Source: Pandoraea sputorum (GTDB taxonomy: Bacteria; Pseudomonadota; Gammaproteobacteria; Burkholderiales; Burkholderiaceae). Taken from it: 64,000 nt of DNA. The stretch spans positions 186,001 through 250,000 of the forward strand of contig NZ_CP010431.2 of NCBI RefSeq assembly GCF_000814845.2. Direction: 5' to 3'. The notes below the pieces were generated by a model, which was given only the letters and a program-made list of their open reading frames with translations, did not search any database and was not told the DNA's origin. The stretch's first letter is position 1. Each line of letters starts with the position of its first letter. Positions 54,673 to 63,424 of this stretch are shown piece after piece. The translations under genes were made by a program, and so were the position numbers.

Positions 54673-55764
54673 ATGATCGAAGCCGCTAACCGTCTGCTCG
54701 CCAAACTCTCTCCTGCGCGCGATCCCTATCCCGGCCTGACGAAGGCCAAGCGCCAGTTTCGCAAGTCCCGCGCCAAGTTCTATAGCGATTTCGCCGACGC
54801 CATCGAAGACGGCGCGAACCCGTTCGAACTGTTCTCGCGCCGCTATACCCGGGCGAAGGAGCGCCGCAATCCGATGGCACCGTTGTACGCCGTTTGGCGA
54901 GACCGGGCCAGTTCGAAGAATTTGCAAAAGTCGTGGGCGGGCACGATTCCTGAGGAAGACCTTGTCGTGATCGCGGCAGGCGAGAAGGGCGATTTGCCCG
55001 GCACGTTGCGCTTTCTCGCGCGCGTCGTCACGCTCCAGCAGCAAACGCGTGCGGCCATTGCGGGCGCGGTGGCGTTGCCGATCTTCATGTCGGTACTGCT
55101 TGCGGCGATTCAGTTGGGCGTGGCCTACGGCATGATGCCGATCATGACGGAGATCATGCCGCCGGAAAAATTCCCGCTGGTCGGCGCAGGTCTCTATGCG
55201 ATGTCGGGCTTTGTTGCGAACTGGTGGCCGCTCCTGTACGGCCTGCCGGTCGCGCTTGTCGTGCTGATGTCATTCTCGTTCAGCCGGTGGACGGGACCGC
55301 TGCGTCGCCGCTTCGACAACTTCGGCCCCTACGCCGTGTATCGCGACGTACGCGCAGGCGAATTTCTCGTCGCGCTCGCCGCGCTCACGAGTGCGAAGAC
55401 CTCTGTATTCGATGCCGTCTCGCTGCTGCTTACGCGGGCATCGCCCTGGTTGCGGTGGCATCTGCTGCGCATGCGGGCGTCGCTCAGGAGCGAGCGCAGC
55501 ATGATCAAGGCGATGGACACGGGTATCTTCAATGAGGAGGTATTCGATCGGCTTGTCGAGTACTCGGGGAGGACCAACTTCGACGCGGGCATTCGCAAGA
55601 TCGGGTTGATGACCATCGAAGAGGTCGCGGAACGCATCAAGGCCCGCTCGGCCACGTTACGCTCCGTGCTTCTCGCGCTCGTCGGCCTGACAATCATCTT
55701 CACCGTCGGCGGCATGTTGCAGATCGGCCATGCGGCGGGCGAGTACGCGCAATCGATGTTCTGA
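54673..55764 (+). CDS. pilR: Inner-membrane pilus platform protein PilR (GspF family)
   Basis: A 363-residue GspF-type protein: two homologous cytoplasmic helical domains (first with PLYAVWRDRASSKNLQKSWA, then DLVVIAAGEKGDLPGTLRFL) and about three membrane helices (VALPIFMSVLLAAIQLGVAY, WWPLLYGLPVALVVLMSFSF, LLALVGLTIIFTVGGML). It transmits ATPase movement to the pilins. Two bases separate it from the peptidase gene. Confidence 0.93.
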   Translation: MIEAANRLLAKLSPARDPYPGLTKAKRQFRKSRAKFYSDFADAIEDGANPFELFSRRYTRAKERRNPMAPLYAVWRDRASSKNLQKSWAGTIPEEDLVVIAAGEKGDLPGTLRFLARVVTLQQQTRAAIAGAVALPIFMSVLLAAIQLGVAYGMMPIMTEIMPPEKFPLVGAGLYAMSGFVANWWPLLYGLPVALVVLMSFSFSRWTGPLRRRFDNFGPYAVYRDVRAGEFLVALAALTSAKTSVFDAVSLLLTRASPWLRWHLLRMRASLRSERSMIKAMDTGIFNEEVFDRLVEYSGRTNFDAGIRKIGLMTIEEVAERIKARSATLRSVLLALVGLTIIFTVGGMLQIGHAAGEYAQSMF

Positions 55765-55766
55765 CG

Positions 55767-56657
55767 ATGGGCGCTCTTTTCGAATTCCTGTGGTGCGAAT
55801 TTCGGGCGCTGCCGCGTGAAGCGGTCGCGGCAGGAATGGCCGTGCTGGGACTGTTTGCGGGCAGCTTTCTGAATGTTGTCGTCTACCGGCTGCCGCGCAT
55901 GCTGGAGACGCAGTGGGCAGGCGAAGTCGCTGCGTGGTCCGGACAGATTCCGCCGGTGACGCCGGTCTTCAATCTCGCCTGGCCGCCGTCGCGCTGCCCG
56001 AGCTGCGAGTCGCGCATTGCGGCACGTCATAACGTCCCGGTCCTTAGCTATCTCTGGCTGCGCGGGCGATGCGCCGTTTGTGGCGCACGGATTGCGCTGC
56101 GTTATCCCCTCGTCGAAATAGCTGTCGGCGTGCTATTCGCCGCGATGGCGTGGACATTCGTGCCAACGAAGCAATACGCTGCGATGCTCGTCTGGTGCGG
56201 CTTCGGCGCGACGTCGCTGGCGCTTGCCCTCATCGACATCGATACGCGATTGTTGCCAGACTTGCTCACGTTGCCGTTGCTATGGGCGGGGCTGTTATGC
56301 AGCGTGATGGGCGTGACGCTGCCCGTCGACGAAGCCGTGTTGGGGGCCGTGCTCGGGTACGTCGCGATGTGGACGATCGGATCGGTGTACCGCGCACTGA
56401 CGCACCACGACGGCCTCGGCGGCGGCGACGCCAAGCTCGTCGCCGCCTGTGGTGCGTGGCTCGGATGGATCGGCGTGCCGCTGACGCTCGCTTTCGGCGC
56501 AATCGCTGCAACGCTGGCGTTCGCCGCCTATGGGCTGGTGCGCGGCCGCGGGCTGCGCGAGCCGATGCCGTTCGGCCCCTGGCTCGTGCTTGGCGCCTTG
56601 GCGAGCGCGCTGTGGGGCGAGCCGTTCCTAGACCTGTGGCTGCGCACGCGCGGCTAA
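55767..56657 (+). CDS. pilU: Prepilin peptidase / N-methyltransferase (PilU/TcpJ/PilD type)
   Basis: A 296-residue membrane peptidase. Both catalytic Asp are present (ALIDIDTRLLPD and LGGGDAKLVA), as is a four-Cys zinc site (CPSC and CAVC, residues about 78-105) in the N-terminal methylase part. It cleaves the pilin leader after the Gly. Last gene of the pilus operon; its 3' end overlaps the convergent GMC gene by 30 bases. The operon lacks genes like R64 pilM, pilT and pilV. Confidence 0.94.
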   Translation: MGALFEFLWCEFRALPREAVAAGMAVLGLFAGSFLNVVVYRLPRMLETQWAGEVAAWSGQIPPVTPVFNLAWPPSRCPSCESRIAARHNVPVLSYLWLRGRCAVCGARIALRYPLVEIAVGVLFAAMAWTFVPTKQYAAMLVWCGFGATSLALALIDIDTRLLPDLLTLPLLWAGLLCSVMGVTLPVDEAVLGAVLGYVAMWTIGSVYRALTHHDGLGGGDAKLVAACGAWLGWIGVPLTLAFGAIAATLAFAAYGLVRGRGLREPMPFGPWLVLGALASALWGEPFLDLWLRTRG

Positions 56658-58343
56658 TGCGGGAGCGGCGGTCATCGTCTCCCCGATGGACGCGCCATCG
56701 AGCGACGCACCCGCACCACCGCGCACGCCGACGTTCTCCCCTTGATTCGAGGCCTTCGCACTCGCCAGCATCATGTCTGCCGCTTTCTCGCCGATCATCA
56801 TCGACGGGGCGTTGGTGTTGCCGCCGATGAGCGTCGGCATGATGGACGCATCGACTACACGCAATCCTTCCACGCCCCGCACCCGCAGTTCTGTGTCGAC
56901 GACCGACGCCACGTCGCTGCCCATCCGGCAAGTGCCGACCGGGTGATAGATGGTGTCGGCACGCGCACGGATCAACGCCGTCAGCGCTTCGTCCGATTCC
57001 ACGCCCCGGCTGTGCAGTTCTTCTCCGCCGAACTTCGCGAGCGACGGCGCCGCGAGAATACGCCGAATCACGCGCGCCCCGCGCAACAGCGTATCGACAT
57101 CTTCCTGCGCTTGCAAAAACGCCGGGTCGATGTGCGGTGCGTCGCGCATGTCGGCGGACGCCAGCGTGACGCGTCCGCGACTCTTCGGTCGAAGCACGCA
57201 TGCATGCAACGACAGGCCGCGCCGCAGATGCAACCGCCGGTTGTGGTTATCGCAAATGCCCACGAGAAAGTGCATCTGCAAATCGGGCCGCGCGAGCGAC
57301 GGGTCGCTTTTCAGAAAGCCACCGGCTTCCGCGACGTTGCTTGCGAACAGACCGCGCCGGTCGCGCAGGTATTCCATCCCCTGCGTGAGCAGATGCCAAA
57401 GCCCTGGCGGTGTGTAGCCCACGAGATCGCGATGTGCGATGTACTTGTTGACGATGAAGTCGATGTGATCCTGCAAGTTTTCGCCCACACCGGGGGCGTC
57501 TACCCGCACGTCCAGGCCATGCGCGCGAAGCTGATCGGCCGGACCGATGCCCGAACACATCAGCAACTGCGGCGAGTTGAACGCGCCGGCGCTCAGCACG
57601 ACTTCGGCGCGCGCGTGAATCGTTTGCACAGCGCCTTGCCGTTGCAGCTTGATGCCCGTCGCGCGCTTGCCGTCGAACACGATGCGCTGCACCAGTGCGT
57701 CGGTGATCACGTGCAGATTGTTGCGCGTCTTGCCGTGCAGATAGGCGCGCGCCGCGTTCCATCGCTGACCGTCCTTCTGCGTCACCTGATAGATGCCCGC
57801 GCCTTCGTAATGCTCGCCGTTGAAGTCTTCGCTGACGGGGAATCCTGCTTCGCGCGCGGCGTCGACATAGTGTCGGGAGAACGGATTGACGGTGCGCAGA
57901 TCGGCGACGTTGAGCGGGCCGCCCGCACCATGCCATGCGTCGGCGCCGCGCTCGTTGTTCTCGTTGCGACGGAAGTACGGCAGCACGTCGTCCCACGCCC
58001 AGCCGGTGCAGCCCGCCTGCGCCCAGTCGTTGTAGTCGTCCGGATGCCCGCGCGTGTAGATCATCGCGTTGATCGAGCTGGAGCCGCCGAGACCGCGTCC
58101 GCGTGGCTGATACCCCTGACGTCCTCCCAGTCCCGCCTGCGGTGTGGTGCGATAGCCATAATTGCGGCGCGATGCGAACGGCACGAGTGCTGCGAGGCCG
58201 AGCGGCAGACGCACGAGAAAGCTGTTATCCGGCGGACCGGCTTCGACGAGTGCGATGGTGCGATCGGGCAACCCGTCCGCCAGACGCGCCGCGAGTGCGC
58301 AACCGGCCGAGCCGCCGCCGACAATGACGTAGTCATAGTCCAT
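56628..58343 (-). CDS. GMC-family FAD oxidoreductase (choline/alcohol dehydrogenase type)
   Basis: A 571-residue GMC oxidoreductase starting MDYDYVIVGGGSAGCALAAR (start 58343 after AGGGAGG). Signatures: GGSSSINAMIYTRGHPDDY (GMC-1), the GAFNSPQLLMCSGIGP stretch (GMC-2), and the C-terminal YHPVGTCRMG with the catalytic His. Oxidises an alcohol with FAD; the substrate cannot be told. Similar to AlkJ/BetA but without choline-specific context. Its 3' end overlaps pilU on the opposite strand. Confidence 0.93.
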   Translation of the reverse strand: MDYDYVIVGGGSAGCALAARLADGLPDRTIALVEAGPPDNSFLVRLPLGLAALVPFASRRNYGYRTTPQAGLGGRQGYQPRGRGLGGSSSINAMIYTRGHPDDYNDWAQAGCTGWAWDDVLPYFRRNENNERGADAWHGAGGPLNVADLRTVNPFSRHYVDAAREAGFPVSEDFNGEHYEGAGIYQVTQKDGQRWNAARAYLHGKTRNNLHVITDALVQRIVFDGKRATGIKLQRQGAVQTIHARAEVVLSAGAFNSPQLLMCSGIGPADQLRAHGLDVRVDAPGVGENLQDHIDFIVNKYIAHRDLVGYTPPGLWHLLTQGMEYLRDRRGLFASNVAEAGGFLKSDPSLARPDLQMHFLVGICDNHNRRLHLRRGLSLHACVLRPKSRGRVTLASADMRDAPHIDPAFLQAQEDVDTLLRGARVIRRILAAPSLAKFGGEELHSRGVESDEALTALIRARADTIYHPVGTCRMGSDVASVVDTELRVRGVEGLRVVDASIMPTLIGGNTNAPSMMIGEKAADMMLASAKASNQGENVGVRGGAGASLDGASIGETMTAAPALAARAQPQV

Positions 58344-58668
58344 GCTGTCATCCTCCCTTGGATGGCACTGCTTCAACGATGTTGTTGAATGCGTTCGCTG
58401 CTTCTTGTGCTGCTCGTTTTTATGATGCTTTGCGATGCCTGTGTCTCTTGCCGCTTTGTCTCGCCGCTTGCGTCGATCTCTGGGAAGTCTCGTCGACGTC
58501 ACTTTGCAGCGGCACTCATTGTAGGCAGACAATGCGTGTGCCCGGGGGGGAAGTGAAGCATTCCTCTAATTTGTGCGAGCCCGAGGGCCTAGCCGCTATG
58601 ATGAAATGATCGACTTGAAGTGACCGTCCCATGTAAGGCATTCGGGATGACGCGCAAGGGAGACACGG
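58344..58668. promoter_or_regulatory. Divergent region between GMC oxidoreductase and aidB-like gene
   Basis: 325 bases with no supported gene. A TATGAT at about 58596-58601 lies some 70 bases before the acyl-CoA dehydrogenase start and could be a -10 box; no good -35 was found at 16-18 bases. The left half is pyrimidine-rich. Confidence 0.4.
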
Positions 58669-60333
58669 ATGACTGAAGCCTGGCAGACGCACGACGTCAC
58701 CAATCAGGTGCCGCCGCTCACGGACTACAACCTCTACGCGACCGATGCCGCGCTGCAAGCGGCTGTGGCGGCGTTCGATGCGGACTGGCACGCGAAGGCG
58801 TTGCATCGTCAGGGCGCACGTGTGGGCGAGACGGAAGTCCAGCAATGGGCACAAGACGCCAATCGTCACGAACCGGAACTGGAATCCTTCGATTCGCAAG
58901 GCAATCGTATCGACCGTGTCGCATTTCATCCTGCGTGGCACTCGCTCATGGGACTTTTGCGCGGTGCACAACTGCAATCGCTGCCGTGGGCGCATCCGCG
59001 CGGCGGGGTGATGGCGGCACGCACGGCGTCGTACTTTGTGCACGCGCAGAACGAAGCCGGTTCGCTGTGTCCTACGACGATGACGTTCGCGAGCATCCCG
59101 GTGCTGGCGAAGGAACCGGCGCTCTTCGCCACCATCAAGGACAAACTGCTCGCGCCGCAGCATGATCCGCGCGACGTGCCGCTCGCACAGAAGCACACCA
59201 TGCTAGTCGGCATGGGCATGACGGAGAAGCAGGGCGGCTCCGACGTGCGCACGAACACCACCGTCGCGACCGAAGTGGGCAATGGCGAATTCGCGCTCGT
59301 CGGCCACAAGTGGTTCTTCTCCGCACCGCAGTGCGACGCGCATCTGGTGCTCGCGCGCGATAGCGACAGCGACGCGTTGTCGTGCTTCTTTGTACCGCGC
59401 TACCGTCCGGACGGCCACAAGAACGCAGTGCAGATTCAGCGTCTCAAGGACAAGCTCGGCAATCGTTCGAACGCGAGCAGCGAAGTGGAATTTCAGGGCG
59501 CGTACGGCACGCGTGTGGGCGCGCCTGGGCGCGGTGTGCCAACGATTATCGAGATGGCGACTTACACGCGGCTCGATTGCGTGATCGGCAGCGCGGCGAT
59601 GATGCGCACGGGCGTCGTGCAAGCGATTCATCACGCACGGCATCGCACGGCGTTCGGCGCGAAACTTGTCGATCAGGACCTGATGACGGCGGTGCTTGCC
59701 GATCTCGCGCTGGAGTCGGAGGCGGCGACGTGGCTGGCGATGCGGCTCGCGCGAGCGTTCGACGCGAGCCTGTCGGACGACGACTCACCCGTCGAGCGCG
59801 CATGGCGGCGCATCGTGCTGCCCGCCGCGAAGTTCTGGGTGTGCAAGCGCGCGCTCGAACTCGCTGGAGAATGCATGGAGGTGTGGGGCGGCAACGGGTA
59901 TGTCGAGACGGGGCCGCTGGCGCGTCTGTACCGCGAAGCGCCCGTCAATTCGATCTGGGAAGGCTCGGGCAACGTGATGTGTCTGGATGTGCTGCGCGCC
60001 ATGAGCCGCGAGCCGGATGTCGCCCAAAGTTGGTTTCAGTGGCTCGACGAACGCGTCGGATCGCACGCGACGCTGCGAGCCGCGCTCGCACAGTTGCACG
60101 GCTGGCTCGCCGCCGATCCCACGTCGCATGGGGTGCGCGCGCGTGCCATCGCGCAACAGATCGTGTTGCTGTCACAGGCCGCGTTGTTGTTGGAGCATGC
60201 GCCGTCCGAGCTGGCGCACGGGTTCGTAGAGAGCCGGTTCGCGAATGCGGGCGGACGTGTCTACGGTGTGATGCCTGACACGATTCCAGTCGGCGTGCAA
60301 CGCGCGTGGCTCGACAGAGCGTTTCTTGCATGA
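58669..60333 (+). CDS. aidB: AidB-type acyl-CoA dehydrogenase
   Basis: A 554-residue FAD protein close to E. coli AidB (541). Start MTEAWQTHDVTNQVPPLTDYNL, then FHPAWHSLMG, HAQNEAGSLCPTTMTFASIP and EKQGGSDVRTNTT (typical FAD/substrate region), and the C-terminal GGNGYVETGPLARLYREAPV. AidB is induced by alkylation in E. coli and is thought to protect DNA; it also shows isovaleryl-CoA dehydrogenase activity. AAGGGAG lies upstream. Nothing here links it to an Ada operon. Confidence 0.93.
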   Translation: MTEAWQTHDVTNQVPPLTDYNLYATDAALQAAVAAFDADWHAKALHRQGARVGETEVQQWAQDANRHEPELESFDSQGNRIDRVAFHPAWHSLMGLLRGAQLQSLPWAHPRGGVMAARTASYFVHAQNEAGSLCPTTMTFASIPVLAKEPALFATIKDKLLAPQHDPRDVPLAQKHTMLVGMGMTEKQGGSDVRTNTTVATEVGNGEFALVGHKWFFSAPQCDAHLVLARDSDSDALSCFFVPRYRPDGHKNAVQIQRLKDKLGNRSNASSEVEFQGAYGTRVGAPGRGVPTIIEMATYTRLDCVIGSAAMMRTGVVQAIHHARHRTAFGAKLVDQDLMTAVLADLALESEAATWLAMRLARAFDASLSDDDSPVERAWRRIVLPAAKFWVCKRALELAGECMEVWGGNGYVETGPLARLYREAPVNSIWEGSGNVMCLDVLRAMSREPDVAQSWFQWLDERVGSHATLRAALAQLHGWLAADPTSHGVRARAIAQQIVLLSQAALLLEHAPSELAHGFVESRFANAGGRVYGVMPDTIPVGVQRAWLDRAFLA

Positions 60334-60453
60334 CGCATGACGCAAACGCATAACGCATGACCTAAGACACGACGCACCGACTTCATATAACGACAACATA
60401 TCGACGACAGCGACCGGAGCACTCACGCACCGGCAGTCGCAGGGAGGAACGGC

Positions 60454-61929
60454 ATGGGACACAAGGACGAGATGGGCGGGGGCGGGCTGCACGAAGCCGC
60501 AACATTGCAGGTGTCGCATGACGACGATCTGGCGCGCGCGTTGCTGTTGCCACGCTTTGACGCGATGCGTCACGCGCACGAGGCCTCCCCACACGTTGAC
60601 TGGTCGACCCGCAAACGTCATCTGACGGCGCTGTTGGGCATGCTGCACAAGTATCGCGAGCCCTTCGCGAAGGCCATCGATGAGGACTTCGGCGGGCGCT
60701 CGAAAGAAGAGACCGACATGCTCGAATTGTTTCCCTCGCTGGGCAATCTGAAGCATGCGCTGTCGCACACGCGTCGCTGGATGCGTGGCTCGTCGGGTTG
60801 GGCAAACCTCTGGCTCCTGCCTGCGCGCCGCGCGCTTGTTCCCCAACCGCTGGGTGTCGTTGGTGTGATCGTGCCGTGGAACTACCCGCTGTTTCTTGCC
60901 GTCGGTCCGCTCACGGATGCACTGGCCGCAGGCAACCGCGTGATGATCAAGGTCTCGGAAGTCACGCCGCGTTTCGCGGAGGTGTTTGCGTCGGCCATCG
61001 CCGAGACGTTTCCGCCGGAATGGGTGACGGTCGTGACGGGTGACGCGCAGGTCGCGCGCGCCTTCTCGTCGCTGCCGTTCGACCATCTGCTGTTTACCGG
61101 GGCGACGTCGATTGGCCATCACGTCATGCGCGCGGCGAGCGAGCATCTCACGCCGGTGACGCTGGAACTCGGCGGCAAGTCGCCCGCGATCATCGGCCCG
61201 GGCGCGCGCTGGGAGCACGCGGTGGAGCGCATCATGCTCGGCAAGCTGCTCAACGCGGGGCAGACGTGCGTCGCCCCCGACTATGTGCTGGTGCCGCGCG
61301 AAAAGCTCAATACGTTCGTGGCGACGGCGCGGCAGGTGGCGTCGCGCCTTTACCCGGATGCCGTGAACAATCGGCAATACACGAGCATCGTGTCGGCGCG
61401 TCACTTCGAGCGATTGTCCGGACTGGCGGGCGAGGCGGCCGCACAGGGCGCTACGGCCCACCCCTTGTTCGACGCACCGGCGCAGGCAGCGCGCAGACGT
61501 CTGCCGCCGGTCGTGCTGACGGGCGTGCACGACGGTATGCGCGTGATGCGTGAAGAGATCTTCGGGCCGCTGCTGCCTGTGGTGCCCTATGACGATCTGG
61601 ACGCCGCGATTGCGTACGTGAACGAGCGTCCGCGTCCGCTCGCGCTGTACATGTTCGACACCGACAATGCGCGCATCGATCAGGTCGTGGACGGCACCAT
61701 CTCCGGCGGCGTGACGATCAACGACACGCTGCTGCACGTGGCCGAGCATTCGTTGCCGTTCAGCGGCGTGGGACCGTCCGGTATGGGCGGCTATCACGGG
61801 GAGGCGGGCTTTCGTACCTTCTCGAAGGAGAAACCCATCTTTCGGCAGGCACGCTGGAATGGCGGCGGTCTGCTCAATCCGCCGTACGGCAAGCGGTTCG
61901 CCGCGATGATGAAGCTGCTGCTGCGCTGA
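60454..61929 (+). CDS. NAD(P)-dependent aldehyde dehydrogenase (coniferyl-aldehyde type)
   Basis: A 491-residue ALDH. Rossmann part GVVGVIVPWNYPLFLAVGP, catalytic Glu in LELGGKSPAIIG and catalytic Cys in NAGQTCVAPDYVLVP; C-terminal PSGMGGYHGEAGFRTFSKEK groups it with CalB/AldH-type enzymes that oxidise aromatic or medium-chain aldehydes. 120 bases downstream of aidB; a GCATGAC-type repeat (60330-60362) lies between. Terminator follows at 61969. Confidence 0.92.
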   Translation: MGHKDEMGGGGLHEAATLQVSHDDDLARALLLPRFDAMRHAHEASPHVDWSTRKRHLTALLGMLHKYREPFAKAIDEDFGGRSKEETDMLELFPSLGNLKHALSHTRRWMRGSSGWANLWLLPARRALVPQPLGVVGVIVPWNYPLFLAVGPLTDALAAGNRVMIKVSEVTPRFAEVFASAIAETFPPEWVTVVTGDAQVARAFSSLPFDHLLFTGATSIGHHVMRAASEHLTPVTLELGGKSPAIIGPGARWEHAVERIMLGKLLNAGQTCVAPDYVLVPREKLNTFVATARQVASRLYPDAVNNRQYTSIVSARHFERLSGLAGEAAAQGATAHPLFDAPAQAARRRLPPVVLTGVHDGMRVMREEIFGPLLPVVPYDDLDAAIAYVNERPRPLALYMFDTDNARIDQVVDGTISGGVTINDTLLHVAEHSLPFSGVGPSGMGGYHGEAGFRTFSKEKPIFRQARWNGGGLLNPPYGKRFAAMMKLLLR

Positions 61930-61968
61930 GGGCCGGACACTTCGTCGCCGCGCGTTATGTTGACCAAA

Positions 61969-62007
61969 ACAAAACCCCCGCCGGTTTGACCCGGGCGGGG
62001 GTTTTGT
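61969..62007. terminator. Bidirectional terminator between aldehyde dehydrogenase and metK
   Basis: A perfect 14-base-pair stem (ACAAAACCCCCGCC, 61969-61982, with GGCGGGGGTTTTGT, 61994-62007) and an 11-base loop between two convergent genes; T-rich arms serve both strands. Confidence 0.9.
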
Positions 62008-62058
62008 CTGACTGACGCCGGTCGAAACCGGCGTTCGCCGTGAAGCGATTTAGCCGAA

Positions 62059-63237
62059 TCAGGCGACCGCGCGCAGACCGGCGTCGGCCAGCAGGGCGTC
62101 GGCGCGATCCGTGGCTTCCCACGAGAATTCCGGCTCTTCGCGGCCGAAGTGACCGTAAGCGGCAGTCTTCTCATAGATCGGACGCAGCAGGTCGAGCATC
62201 TGGATGATGCCCTTCGGGCGCAGGTCGAAGTGCTTCTCGACCAGCTCGGCGATGCGCTGATCGCTGATCTTGCCCGTGCCGAAGGTGTTGACCATGACCG
62301 ACGTCGGACGCGCCACGCCGATGGCGTACGAGACCTGGATCACGCACTTCGAGGCCAGACCGGCGGCCACGATGTTCTTCGCGACGTAACGGCCAGCGTA
62401 GGCTGCCGAACGGTCGACCTTCGACGGATCCTTGCCCGAGAACGCGCCGCCACCGTGCGGTGCAGCACCGCCGTACGTGTCGACGATGATCTTGCGGCCC
62501 GTGAGGCCGGCGTCGCCTTGCGGGCCACCGATCACGAAACGACCGGTCGGGTTCACCAGGAACTTGATGTCGCCCTTGATCAGGTCGGCCGGCAGCACCG
62601 GCTTGATGACTTCTTCGATGACGGCTTCGCGCAGCGCGTCCAGCGCGATGTCCGGCGCGTGTTGCGTCGAGAGCACCACGGTGTCGATGCTGTGCGGACG
62701 GCCGTTTTCGTACTTGATGGTGACCTGGGACTTGGCGTCCGGACGCAGCCAGGGCAGACGGCCGTCACGGCGCACTTGCGACTGGCGCTCGACCAGACGG
62801 TGCGACAGGTAGATCGGCAGCGGCATGAGTTCCGGCGTTTCGTCGCAGGCGTAGCCGAACATCAGGCCTTGGTCGCCTGCACCCTGATCGAGGTTGTCGT
62901 CGTGTGCGCGGTCCACGCCCTGAGCGATGTCCGGCGACTGGCGGTCGTAGGCGACCAGCACGGCGCAGCCCTTGTAGTCGATGCCGTAGTCGGTGTTGTC
63001 GTAACCGATGCGACGGATCGTTTCGCGTGCGACCTGCTGATAGTCGACCGTGGCGGTCGTGGTGATTTCACCGGCGAGCACGACGAGACCCGTGTTGCAA
63101 AGCGTTTCCGCAGCAACGCGCGCGTACTTGTCTTGCGTCAGGATGGCATCGAGAACGGCATCCGAGATCTGGTCAGCGACCTTGTCCGGGTGACCTTCGG
63201 AGACGGATTCGGAGGTAAAGAGATAGTCGTTCGCCAC
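62059..63237 (-). CDS. metK: S-adenosylmethionine synthetase MetK
   Basis: A 392-residue enzyme that makes SAM from methionine and ATP. Signatures: [35 protein letters not shown], and [19 protein letters not shown]. Full length, complete active-site residues. Divergent from lpxL across a 187-base region with no recognisable SAM riboswitch. Confidence 0.98.
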   Translation of the reverse strand: MANDYLFTSESVSEGHPDKVADQISDAVLDAILTQDKYARVAAETLCNTGLVVLAGEITTTATVDYQQVARETIRRIGYDNTDYGIDYKGCAVLVAYDRQSPDIAQGVDRAHDDNLDQGAGDQGLMFGYACDETPELMPLPIYLSHRLVERQSQVRRDGRLPWLRPDAKSQVTIKYENGRPHSIDTVVLSTQHAPDIALDALREAVIEEVIKPVLPADLIKGDIKFLVNPTGRFVIGGPQGDAGLTGRKIIVDTYGGAAPHGGGAFSGKDPSKVDRSAAYAGRYVAKNIVAAGLASKCVIQVSYAIGVARPTSVMVNTFGTGKISDQRIAELVEKHFDLRPKGIIQMLDLLRPIYEKTAAYGHFGREEPEFSWEATDRADALLADAGLRAVA

Positions 63238-63424
63238 TTGTGGCTCCTCTAACGTATTTGGCGACTCACGTTGCCGTCATCGGAGGAGAAGCGGCGACGC
63301 TTTAGCGGAAAGTTGGTCGAATGGGCTGCCTATGTATGGTGGCTCATTCGAATCGCCCCGCAAGTTGTCAGTTAACTCGGCGATGTCGCTTATTATACGC
63401 CCCTGAAGAAATCCTGCTTGTGAC

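Noticed and set aside
63238..63424. Possible SAM riboswitch upstream of metK
   Set aside because: I could not find the conserved helices or core of SAM-I, SAM-II or SAM/SAH riboswitches; too short and unstructured by eye.
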